DNA of 19,373 nucleotides, taken from DATJSJ01 sp035504175. GTDB lineage: Bacteria; Pseudomonadota; Alphaproteobacteria; Acetobacterales; Acetobacteraceae. The stretch's first letter is position 1. Each line of letters begins with the position of its first letter. The notes beneath the pieces were generated by a model, which was not told the DNA's origin, made no database searches, and saw only the letters and a list, made by a program, of their open reading frames with translations. Of this stretch, positions 7,902 through 14,503 are shown one piece after another. Location: positions 1 through 19,373 of the forward strand of contig DATJSJ010000217.1 of assembly GCA_035504175.1 (NCBI GenBank), in the 5' to 3' direction. Both the position numbers and the translations under genes were made by a program.

Positions 7902-8330
7902 GTGCCGCACCGGCTGAGCTGCGGCGTGCTCGTTACCGACGGCACCCGCCTGCTGCTCGGCCACGCCACCCGTTCGCCGCGCTGGGACATCCCGAAGGGC
8001 GTCGCGGAGCCGGGCGAGGCGCCTGACGCGGCCGCGGCGCGGGAGCTGGCGGAGGAGACGGGACTCGACGTACCACCGGCGGCGCTGCGGCCGCTCGGCA
8101 CCCACGCCTATCTGCGCGACAAGGACCTGGCCCTGTTCGCCTGGCAGCCGGCGCCGCTGCCCGATCCGGCCGGCCTCGCCTGTCGCTCCACCTTCAGCCT
8201 CCCGGGCGGCGCCAGCCTGCCGGAATTCGACCGGTTCGGCCTGTTCCCCTGGGCCGAGGCACTGCCGCGCGTCGGGCGCAACCTGGCGCGCGTGCTCGCC
8301 GCGGTCGCGGCGGCACAGCGCTGGGGCTGA
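7902..8330 (+). CDS. Nudix hydrolase
   Basis: 142 residues from GTG 7902, four bases after the regulator's stop codon, so probably co-transcribed. A complete Nudix box G-x5-E-x7-REUxEExGU is present: G33, E39, R47-E48, E51-E52, G54-L55, preceded by RWDIPKG. Such enzymes hydrolyse a nucleoside diphosphate linked to another moiety. The short single-domain form and WDIPKG/EFDRF context do not fix the substrate; a nucleotide sugar, NTP or dinucleoside polyphosphate are all possible. Its place at the end of a sugar-uptake cluster may be functional or incidental. It converges on the lytic transglycosylase gene with only five bases between stop codons. Confidence 0.93.
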   Translation: MPHRLSCGVLVTDGTRLLLGHATRSPRWDIPKGVAEPGEAPDAAAARELAEETGLDVPPAALRPLGTHAYLRDKDLALFAWQPAPLPDPAGLACRSTFSLPGGASLPEFDRFGLFPWAEALPRVGRNLARVLAAVAAAQRWG

Positions 8331-8335
8331 CCGGC

Positions 8336-9316
8336 TCAGCGCGGATTCCAGCGGCCGGCGATCAGCACCGGCCGGGCGCGATAGAAGGCGAGGCTGTGTC
8401 CGACCATGCCCTGCGCCATCGGCAGGATGCGGGCATGCTCCGATCCGTTGGACAGCGATTCCCCACCCCCACCCGGCATCGCGAAACGCGAGGCGAGGCT
8501 CACCGCCTGCAGCGGCGCAGGGGCATCCGCGGCGGGCAGGCGCCCGTTCAATGCCGCCTCCACCTGCGCCCGGTATGGCGCGGCCAGCTCCGGCGTTTGC
8601 GAGTGGTAGTAGCCGGCCGCGATCATCCAGTTGCCGCCGGCCGGCCCGTCATGCAGCGAACGCAGGAAGCGCGCCGCGTAATCGGCATTGGTGGCCGGGT
8701 CGAAGGCCGCTTCCAGCGAGGCGAAGGCGTCCGGGTGATGGTACAGGTTCACCTGCATGCAGCCGGTATCGATCGACTGGATGCCGCGCGCCAGCGCGGC
8801 ACGCACCCAGGCAATCGCGGCCTCCTTGCTGTCGAAGAAATGACCTTCGCCCTCGGCATTGACCGTCCACGGCCAGGGCAGCCGCGCACCGGTCGCGGGA
8901 TCGGTGCGCCCACTCTCCACCTCGCCGATCGCCGCCAGCAGGCCGGTGGGGATGCCGTAGCGCTGCTCCGCCGCGGCAATGGCCGCCCGGCATGCCTGAC
9001 CCGGCAGCAGCGAAGCGGTCCCGGCAGGGAATGCCGGGCCGACTGGCATCGCCGCCGGCGTCCGACCACCCCCCGCCGGCCCACCGCCGGCGAAGCTGCC
9101 GCCCGCCTGGCCCGGTAGCATCGGGGCAACCGGCCGCTGTGGCAGGCCGCGCGGCAGGAAGAACGCCGGCTGGACGTGCGGCGGCGGCAGGAAGAACGGG
9201 CCGCCCCGGGTGAGCAGGGATTGCCCGTGGGCCGCCGCGGCAGGCAGGAACAGCAGGGCGGCCAGGGCTGCGCCGGGACGCAGGACGGTGGAAAGCCGGG
9301 GGAGCATGGTTCGCAT
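8336..9316 (-). CDS. Secreted lytic transglycosylase (SLT fold)
   Basis: 326 residues from ATG 9316; a second ATG at 9307 is possible. The N-terminus is a signal peptide: Arg residues, a hydrophobic AALAALLFLPAAAA core and cleavage near residue 30. A Pro/Gly-rich linker (about 38-105) follows, then a soluble lytic transglycosylase-like domain. The catalytic Glu is probably E134 in G-E-V-E-S. GCMQVNL (185-191) matches the GxMQ(V/I) motif, and AAGYYHS (233-239) replaces the usual AYN motif. The protein should cleave peptidoglycan glycan strands in the periplasm. The middle part (WPWTVN, FDSKEAAI) matches the branch of LTs found in Rhodospirillales, often near secretion or flagellar genes; here fliI/fliJ are about 9 kb away. 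Confidence 0.88.
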   Translation of the reverse strand: MRTMLPRLSTVLRPGAALAALLFLPAAAAHGQSLLTRGGPFFLPPPHVQPAFFLPRGLPQRPVAPMLPGQAGGSFAGGGPAGGGRTPAAMPVGPAFPAGTASLLPGQACRAAIAAAEQRYGIPTGLLAAIGEVESGRTDPATGARLPWPWTVNAEGEGHFFDSKEAAIAWVRAALARGIQSIDTGCMQVNLYHHPDAFASLEAAFDPATNADYAARFLRSLHDGPAGGNWMIAAGYYHSQTPELAAPYRAQVEAALNGRLPAADAPAPLQAVSLASRFAMPGGGGESLSNGSEHARILPMAQGMVGHSLAFYRARPVLIAGRWNPR

Positions 9317-9413
9317 GCCCCGGCTTGTGCATGATCGGGGCCAGCCTGCCTGGGCCCGGCTCGTCCGAGGCCGTTCCGGTCGGGCTCATGCGGCACCGGG
9401 GCACCCGGCTGCA

Positions 9414-9427
9414 GCTTCAGGGGAAGC
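9414..9427 (+). promoter_or_regulatory. Shine-Dalgarno in a small hairpin before the ClC gene
   Basis: AGGGGA (9419-9424) lies 8 nt before ATG 9433 and decides that start over an in-frame ATG at 9325. It sits in a GCTTC-AGGG-GAAGC inverted repeat with a 4-nt loop. The rest of the 116-nt divergent gap (9317-9432) shows no convincing sigma70 boxes. Confidence 0.5.
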
Positions 9428-9432
9428 GGGCC

Positions 9433-11295
9433 ATGGCCGATGACGACACCGAGCACCCGGAGCCGCCGCCGCCGGAGGCGCAGCCTGTTCGCCTTTCGGC
9501 CCGCCCGCCGCCGCCCGCGCCCACCGAGGAGGAACTCGGCCCGCTCGGCCTGCTGCCGCTCTCGATGCTGGCGCTGGTGGTCGGAATCGTCGGCGGCTTC
9601 GGCGCCGTGGTGTTCCGCGACCTGATCGGACTGATCCACAATATCCTGTTCCTGGGCCAGTTCCGCGTCGCCTACGACAGCAGCGTCTTCACCCCGCCCT
9701 CGCCCTGGGGCGCCGGGGTGATCCTGGTCCCGGTGATCGGCAGCCTTGGCGTCACCTGGCTGGTCTCCACCTTCGCCCCGGAGGCCAAGGGTCACGGCGT
9801 GCCGGAAGTGATGGACGCGATCTACTACCAGAGCGGCATCATTCGCCCGGTCGTGGCGGTGGTGAAATCGGTCGCCTCGGCGCTGGCGATCGGCAGCGGC
9901 GCGGCAATCGGCCGGGAGGGCCCGATCATCCAGATCGGCGCGGCGATGGCCTCTACCCTGGGCCAGGTGATCCGCATGCAGCCCGGCCAGCGCATCACCC
10001 TGGTCGCCGCCGGCGCTGGCGCGGGCATCGCCGCCACCTTCAACACGCCGATCGGCGGCGTCCTGTTCGCGACCGAGCTGATGCTGCCCGAGATCAGCGT
10101 CAACACCTTCCTGCCGGTGGCGGTCGCGACTGGCATGGCAACCTTCATCGGCCGGCTGTTCTTCGGGGACGCCCCGGCCTTCCGCGTGCCACCGCTGGCG
10201 CCGCTGCCGAACCATCTCGCGACCGGGGCGACGCTGCTGCTCTACGTTGTGCTCGGGGCCGCGATCGGCGTCGCAGCCGCGGTGTTCATCCGCGGCCTGC
10301 ACTGGCTCGAGGATCGGTTCGACCGCATCCCCGAACGCTACAGCCGCCACGCGCTCGGCATGCTGCTGGTCGGCCTTGCGATGTACGGCTTCCAGACCGG
10401 CGCCGGGCACTACTACATCGAGGGCGTCGGCTACGCGACGATCCAGGCGACGCTGCGGACCCAGATCACCGGGGCGCTGTTCCTGCTGCTGCTGTTCGTC
10501 GCCAAGCTGCTGGCGACGACGACCAGCCTCGGCTCCGGCTCCTCCGGCGGCATCTTCTCGCCCTCGCTGTTCGTGGGCGCGACGATCGGCGCCGCCTTCG
10601 CCGCGATGCTGCTGGCGATCGACCCGCGCGCGCCGGTGAACATCCCGTCCTTCGCCATGGTCGGCATGGGGGCGATGGTCGGTGGTGCCACCGGCGCCGG
10701 AATGACCGCGGTGACCATGATCTTCGAGATGACACGCGACTACGTCATCGTGCTGCCGATGATCCTGGCGGTGGCGCTGGCGCTCGGCATCCGGCGGATG
10801 TTGTCGCCGGAGAGCATCTACACGCTGAAGCTGGTGCGCCGCGGCCACGCGATCCCGCGCGCCCTGCACGCGAACATGTTCCTGGTGCGCAAGGCGGCGG
10901 AGGTGATGGAGCGCGACGTGCTGGTGCTGGACGAGGAGACGACGCTCGACGCCTTCCTCAAGCTCTCCACGCGCCAGGGCGGGCTGCGGCATGTGGTGGC
11001 AACGCGCGGGCAAACCATCGTCGGCGTGATCAGCATGGATATCGACCTCCGCCGCGCGATCGACCTCACCGCGCCGGGCACGCGTCTTGTCGACCTGATG
11101 CGATCGGACTTCGTCCTGGTGCGGGAAACCGACGTGAATTTCGACGTGATCAACCGGATGCGGCGAGGTCATGCCGCGATCGCGATCGTCGTCGCAGCAG
11201 CAACGGACGCGGAGCCGGGGCGAGTGCTTGGCGTGATCGCCAAGGAGGACCTGGCGGATTCGGTCGCGAGCAGCATCCGGATTTACGCGCGGTAG
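9433..11295 (+). CDS. ClC-family anion channel/transporter with C-terminal CBS pair
   Basis: 620 residues from ATG 9433, chosen for its Shine-Dalgarno and the acidic, Pro-rich cytoplasmic start. The ClC core spans about 40-465. The first anion-site motif is GHGVPE (120-125), where the E. coli exchanger has GSGIPE. GREGP (160-164) carries the external gating Glu162. GSGSSGGIFSPSLF (367-380) is the helix-N motif, and Tyr463 in SIYT matches the inner-gate tyrosine. The position equivalent to the E. coli internal proton glutamate E203 is Leu216 (LFATELM), as in channel-type ClCs where it is a non-acidic residue. Two CBS domains occupy about 488-610 and may sense adenine nucleotides. It moves chloride or a similar anion across the inner membrane; channel versus exchanger is unresolved. 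Confidence 0.93.
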   Translation: MADDDTEHPEPPPPEAQPVRLSARPPPPAPTEEELGPLGLLPLSMLALVVGIVGGFGAVVFRDLIGLIHNILFLGQFRVAYDSSVFTPPSPWGAGVILVPVIGSLGVTWLVSTFAPEAKGHGVPEVMDAIYYQSGIIRPVVAVVKSVASALAIGSGAAIGREGPIIQIGAAMASTLGQVIRMQPGQRITLVAAGAGAGIAATFNTPIGGVLFATELMLPEISVNTFLPVAVATGMATFIGRLFFGDAPAFRVPPLAPLPNHLATGATLLLYVVLGAAIGVAAAVFIRGLHWLEDRFDRIPERYSRHALGMLLVGLAMYGFQTGAGHYYIEGVGYATIQATLRTQITGALFLLLLFVAKLLATTTSLGSGSSGGIFSPSLFVGATIGAAFAAMLLAIDPRAPVNIPSFAMVGMGAMVGGATGAGMTAVTMIFEMTRDYVIVLPMILAVALALGIRRMLSPESIYTLKLVRRGHAIPRALHANMFLVRKAAEVMERDVLVLDEETTLDAFLKLSTRQGGLRHVVATRGQTIVGVISMDIDLRRAIDLTAPGTRLVDLMRSDFVLVRETDVNFDVINRMRRGHAAIAIVVAAATDAEPGRVLGVIAKEDLADSVASSIRIYAR

Positions 11296-11330
11296 CGGCT
11301 GCGGGGCCGGCATTGGACGGCTGGAACAGA

Positions 11331-11451
11331 AAGGCCAGGGCTCTGCCCTGGACCCGCCGGGGCCGTACGGCCCCGGACCCCATGACTTAAGTGAAGGATT
11401 GCAAAGGCTAGCCTTTGCCGGGGGTCCCGGGGGGCAGAGCCCCCTGGCCTT
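11331..11451. repeat. Pair of inverted copies of a G/C-rich hairpin element (bidirectional terminator region)
   Basis: Copy 1 (+) begins AAGGCCAGGG at 11331; copy 2 begins with the same letters on the minus strand at about 11451. Each gives a CTCTGCC-loop hairpin: CCAGGGC/GCCCTGG with loop TCT (11335-11351), and a 9-bp stem with loop AGA (11427-11447). Between them lie two perfect palindromes at 11357-11376 (20 nt) and 11401-11418 (18 nt, GCAAAGGCTAGCCTTTGC). The pair fills the gap between the convergent ClC and enolase genes. A role as terminators or REP-like elements is inferred. Similar GCTCTGCCC...GGACCC blocks are familiar from intergenic regions of Acetobacteraceae. Confidence 0.7.
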
Positions 11452-11478
11452 CCCTTCTCAGCCTCCGGCGATCACGCT

Positions 11479-12597
11479 CTATCCGATCCGGGTGCGCGCC
11501 AGCCGCTCCTCGTCCAGCACGAGGCCCAAGCCGGGCGTCTCCGCCAGGCGCAGCACGCCATCCGTCACGCGCACCGGCTCGGCCAGCATGTAGTCGCGGC
11601 GATCCAGATCCCACTCGGGGGGATCATAAGGAAATTCGAGATACGGCACGTCGGCGATCGCCGCGGCGAGCTGCGCATTCGCCATTACGCCGATGCCGTT
11701 GGTCCAGGTGTGCGGCGTGAACACCAGATTGTGCTCCTGCGCCATATAGGCGACGCGCCGCAGGCCGGTGATGCCGCCGACCAGCGCCGCATCCGGCTGC
11801 AGCACGTCGAGACAGCCGCCGGTGATCAGGTCGCGGAATTCGTATAGCTCGCGCGTCATCTCGCCGCCGGCGATGCGCACGTCTGCGGTCTCGCGCAGCC
11901 GCCGCATGCCGTCGCGGTCGCCGCGATGCAGCGGCTCCTCCATCCAGTAGACGCCGAGCCGCTCCAGCTCCCGCGCCACCGTCAGCGCTTCCTTGAAGGT
12001 CCAGGGCGGATAGGTGTCCTGGGGCAGGCGCCAGCCCTGATTGCAATCGACCATCAGCTCGAGATCGTCGCCGATGCGCGCCCGCACCGCTTCCAGCGCC
12101 TCGATGTCGTCGCGCCAGGACCCACCGGCGGCGCCACGCTGGAAACGGATCTTCATCGCACCGAAGCCCTGCGCGAGATAGCGCTCCGCCGCCTCCGCCA
12201 TCGCCCCCGGATCACGCAGCGTGCCGGAGGAGGCGTAGGCCCGCACCTGCCCGGCGAGCCCGCCGAGCAGCTTCCAGCAGGGCAACCCGGCGACCTTCCC
12301 GGCCAGATCCCACAGCGCGAGATCGAGCGGCCAGCAGCGGCCGTAATGGAAGCTGATATGGTTCAGCACCCGCCAGTGGCGCTCGATCGCCAGCGGATCC
12401 CAGCCGGTGAACAGCGCCTCGTGCCCGGCAAAGCCGACCATCAGGTCGCCGGAGCCGATGCCGGTCACCCCGGCATCGGTGTGCACGCGGACCAGCGTCG
12501 CATCCCAGTGATGCCGCGGCGCGCTGTCCCAGCTCGCGTGGAACGGCGGCGAAAACGCCAGGCGATGCTGGGTGATCTCGATCCCGGTGATCTTCAT
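11479..12597 (-). CDS. Enolase-superfamily enzyme, mandelate racemase/muconate lactonizing group
   Basis: 372 residues from ATG 12597, with GGGAGG 11 nt upstream. The N-terminal capping domain runs to about 115, then the (beta/alpha)7 barrel. Visible active-site residues are K149-x-R151 (MKIRF), metal ligands D184 (VDCNQGW), E220 or E221 (MEEP) and E246 (GGEM), D269 (QPDAA) paired with H296 (TPHTW), and E321. The H-D dyad places it in the mandelate-racemase subgroup, members of which mostly dehydrate or epimerise sugar acids. The second Lys of the usual KxK is Arg here. The exact substrate is unassigned; acid-sugar dehydratase is my best guess. It is not adjacent to a matching aldolase, and gaps on both sides suggest its own transcription unit. 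Confidence 0.9.
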   Translation of the reverse strand: MKITGIEITQHRLAFSPPFHASWDSAPRHHWDATLVRVHTDAGVTGIGSGDLMVGFAGHEALFTGWDPLAIERHWRVLNHISFHYGRCWPLDLALWDLAGKVAGLPCWKLLGGLAGQVRAYASSGTLRDPGAMAEAAERYLAQGFGAMKIRFQRGAAGGSWRDDIEALEAVRARIGDDLELMVDCNQGWRLPQDTYPPWTFKEALTVARELERLGVYWMEEPLHRGDRDGMRRLRETADVRIAGGEMTRELYEFRDLITGGCLDVLQPDAALVGGITGLRRVAYMAQEHNLVFTPHTWTNGIGVMANAQLAAAIADVPYLEFPYDPPEWDLDRRDYMLAEPVRVTDGVLRLAETPGLGLVLDEERLARTRIG

Positions 12598-12607
12598 GGC
12601 GGCGCCG

Positions 12608-12639
12608 GCCTCCCGCTGCTGCCGAATCGGCCGGGAGGC
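12608..12639 (-). promoter_or_regulatory. Inverted repeat sequestering the enolase-gene Shine-Dalgarno
   Basis: On the minus strand GCCTCCC (12639-12633) pairs perfectly with GGGAGGC (12614-12608), and the latter contains the ribosome-binding site 10 nt from the ATG at 12597. A smaller GCCGA/TCGGC palindrome lies in the loop. Folding would hide the ribosome site; whether it does so in vivo is unknown. Confidence 0.35.
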
Positions 12640-12671
12640 TGACGCGGTCGCATCGGCAAGGCAATCGCCCT

Positions 12672-12707
12672 GCCCGGCACGCCGCAGCGCCGGGCACGGC
12701 TGTGCCC
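12672..12707 (-). terminator. Overlapping hairpins after the chemoreceptor gene
   Basis: GGGCAC/GTGCCC with a 4-nt loop (12692-12707) and GCCCGGC/GCCGGGC (12672-12695) share bases 12692-12695, so they are mutually exclusive. They begin 23 nt after the chemoreceptor stop codon. There is no U-tract, so this is at best a weak intrinsic terminator. Confidence 0.35.
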
Positions 12708-12729
12708 AGGCGCCCGCCTCGGGTCGGCC

Positions 12730-14415
12730 TCAGGCGGCGCGCACGCCGCCAACGAAGGCGCCGACCTGGCTCCGCAGCTCCTCCGTCCGCTGCGACAGAT
12801 CCTGCGCCGCGCCGAGCACGCGCGATGCCGCCGCGCCGGTGCTGCCGGCGCTCTCCTGCACGGCGCCGATATGGTTCGACACGAGGCGGGTGCCCTGCGC
12901 CGCCGCCTGGGCATTACGCGAGATCTCCGCCGTCGCGGCGCTCTGCTCCTCCACCGCGGCGGCAATGCCGCCGGCAATGCTGCTGACCTCGCCGATCGCG
13001 GCGGAGATGCCGCCGATCGCCGCCACCGCCTGCCCGGTCACGGTGCGGATCTGGTCGACATGCAGCCGGATCTCCTCGGTCGCCCGGGCGGTCTGCCCGG
13101 CCAGGCCCTTGACCTCGCTTGCCACCACCGCGAAGCCCTTGCCGGCGTCGCCGGCCCGCGCCGCCTCGATCGTCGCGTTCAGCGCCAACAGATTGGTCTG
13201 CCCGGCAATCGAGGTGATCAGGCCGACCACTTCGCCGATCTTCTGCGCGCCGGCGCTCAGTGCCTGCACCACGCCGTCGGTGCGGCGTGCGGTCTCCGCC
13301 GCCTCATTCGCCTTCTCCGCGGCATGCGCCACCTGCCGGGTGATCTCGCCGATCGAGGCCGCCATCTGCTCGGCCGCGGCGGCCACGGCCTGGACGTTGC
13401 CGGAGGCGCCGTCAGCGGAGGCGGATGCCTCGCCCACCTGGCGGGTCGTGCCGTCCGCGACGGCGTGCATGCCGTTGGCCGCCTCCGCCAGTTCGGAGGC
13501 GGCGGCGCGCAGCACGCCGCCGAGCTGACCGAGCCGTTCCTCGCAATCATCCGCGAGCCGGGTGAGCGTCGCGCGCCGCTCCGTCTCGGTGGCGCGTTTG
13601 CGCTCGGCCGCCTCCGTCTCCATCACGCGCATGCGCAGCGCGTTCTGGCGGAACACATCGACCACGCGCGCCATCGCACCGATTTCGTCGCCGCGGCCGC
13701 GCGCCGGCACCGCGGCATCGAGCTCGCCCTCGGCGAGCGCCTCCATCCGGCCGCGCAACTGGCCGAGCGGGCGCACGATGCTGCGCCCCACGAGCCAGGC
13801 GGCGCCGCCGACCAGCAGTGCCAGCAGCCCGGCCCCGGCGGCGCACCAGGCGATCACCGCGCGGAAGGCGGCATCGAGATCGTCGACATAGACGCCCGCA
13901 CCGACCAGCGCGCCGAGCCCGGGGATCGGCGTCGCGTAGGAGATCTTGCGCACCGGCTGCTTGCCGCCGGGGCGGAAGAATTCGTAGCTGAGGGTGATCG
14001 GCTGGCCGTCCCGCACGCCGGCCAACAGCTCCCGCGCAAGATAGCGCCCGTTGGTCGCGACGTTGAGCTGGTTGGTGTTCAGCAGACGCGGAATGCCGGT
14101 GGCGAACTGCACGCCCTCATTCGTCAGCCCAAAAATGTAGCCCTGCCCGTGATCGAAGCGCATCCGAGTCAGCGTCGCGCCGAGCGTGTGCAGCGCTTGC
14201 TCCCGCGACATCTCCCCGGCGGCGACGCGCCTGGCGACCGACTCGCCCAGGCTCTGCGCCGTGTCGACCACCGCATGCAGTTCCGCGAGGCGGCCGGACA
14301 GCATCACCTGCCAGGTCAGCCGGCATGCCCCGACGCCGGCGGCCGCCGCACCGCACACGACGATCCCGACCAGAATCGCCAGCCTGCTGCTGATTCGCAG
14401 ATTGCTCCACCGCAT
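12730..14415 (-). CDS. Methyl-accepting chemotaxis protein with single Cache sensor
   Basis: 561 residues from ATG 14415, preceded by a G-rich ribosome site. TM1 is about 11-31. The periplasmic Cache region (about 40-185) shows MRFDHGQGYIFG, a sCache_2 hallmark, and ends ATPIPGLGALVGAGVYVDD. TM2 is about 187-210, then a HAMP domain with RPLGQLRGRM and the D-E-I-G-x-M-A signature (243-249). The cytoplasmic coiled coil carries the conserved CheA/CheW tip (IEAARAGDAGKGFAVVA-, EVKGLA). The C-terminus (VGGVRAA) lacks a CheR/CheB-tethering pentapeptide. sCache_2 receptors commonly bind small carboxylates; the ligand here is unknown. It lies downstream of edd on the same strand, but a hairpin and a plausible promoter intervene. 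Confidence 0.94.
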   Translation of the reverse strand: MRWSNLRISSRLAILVGIVVCGAAAAGVGACRLTWQVMLSGRLAELHAVVDTAQSLGESVARRVAAGEMSREQALHTLGATLTRMRFDHGQGYIFGLTNEGVQFATGIPRLLNTNQLNVATNGRYLARELLAGVRDGQPITLSYEFFRPGGKQPVRKISYATPIPGLGALVGAGVYVDDLDAAFRAVIAWCAAGAGLLALLVGGAAWLVGRSIVRPLGQLRGRMEALAEGELDAAVPARGRGDEIGAMARVVDVFRQNALRMRVMETEAAERKRATETERRATLTRLADDCEERLGQLGGVLRAAASELAEAANGMHAVADGTTRQVGEASASADGASGNVQAVAAAAEQMAASIGEITRQVAHAAEKANEAAETARRTDGVVQALSAGAQKIGEVVGLITSIAGQTNLLALNATIEAARAGDAGKGFAVVASEVKGLAGQTARATEEIRLHVDQIRTVTGQAVAAIGGISAAIGEVSSIAGGIAAAVEEQSAATAEISRNAQAAAQGTRLVSNHIGAVQESAGSTGAAASRVLGAAQDLSQRTEELRSQVGAFVGGVRAA

Positions 14416-14436
14416 GGGACCCCCGCACGCTCTTTG

Positions 14437-14465
14437 CCCACGGCAGGGTCACACGCAAAACCTAA
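14437..14465 (-). promoter_or_regulatory. Weak sigma28-like promoter candidate for the chemoreceptor gene
   Basis: On the minus strand TTAGGTTT (14465-14458) matches 6 of 8 bases of the flagellar sigma28 -35 box TAAAGTTT, and GCCGTGGG (14444-14437) carries the GCCG core of the -10 box. The spacer is 13 nt rather than 11. It is reported only because chemoreceptor genes are often FliA-controlled. Confidence 0.2.
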
Positions 14466-14476
14466 TGATCGCTGAC

Positions 14477-14503
14477 GGCGGCGCGCGGATTGCGCACCAC
14501 GCC
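14477..14503 (-). terminator. Hairpin immediately after edd
   Basis: Directly after the edd stop codon (minus strand) GGCG-TG-GTGCGC pairs with GCGCGC-CGCC around an AATCC loop, a 10-bp stem with a 2-nt bulge and one G-U pair. There is no immediate U-run, only TTAGGTTTT about 12 nt later, so termination strength is uncertain. Confidence 0.4.

Noticed and set aside
8749..11313. Very long minus-strand open frame opposite the ClC and transglycosylase genes
   Set aside because: It runs through two well-supported genes, its translation is low-complexity (Arg/His/Asp/Ala rich) without any motif, and long antisense frames are expected at this G+C content.
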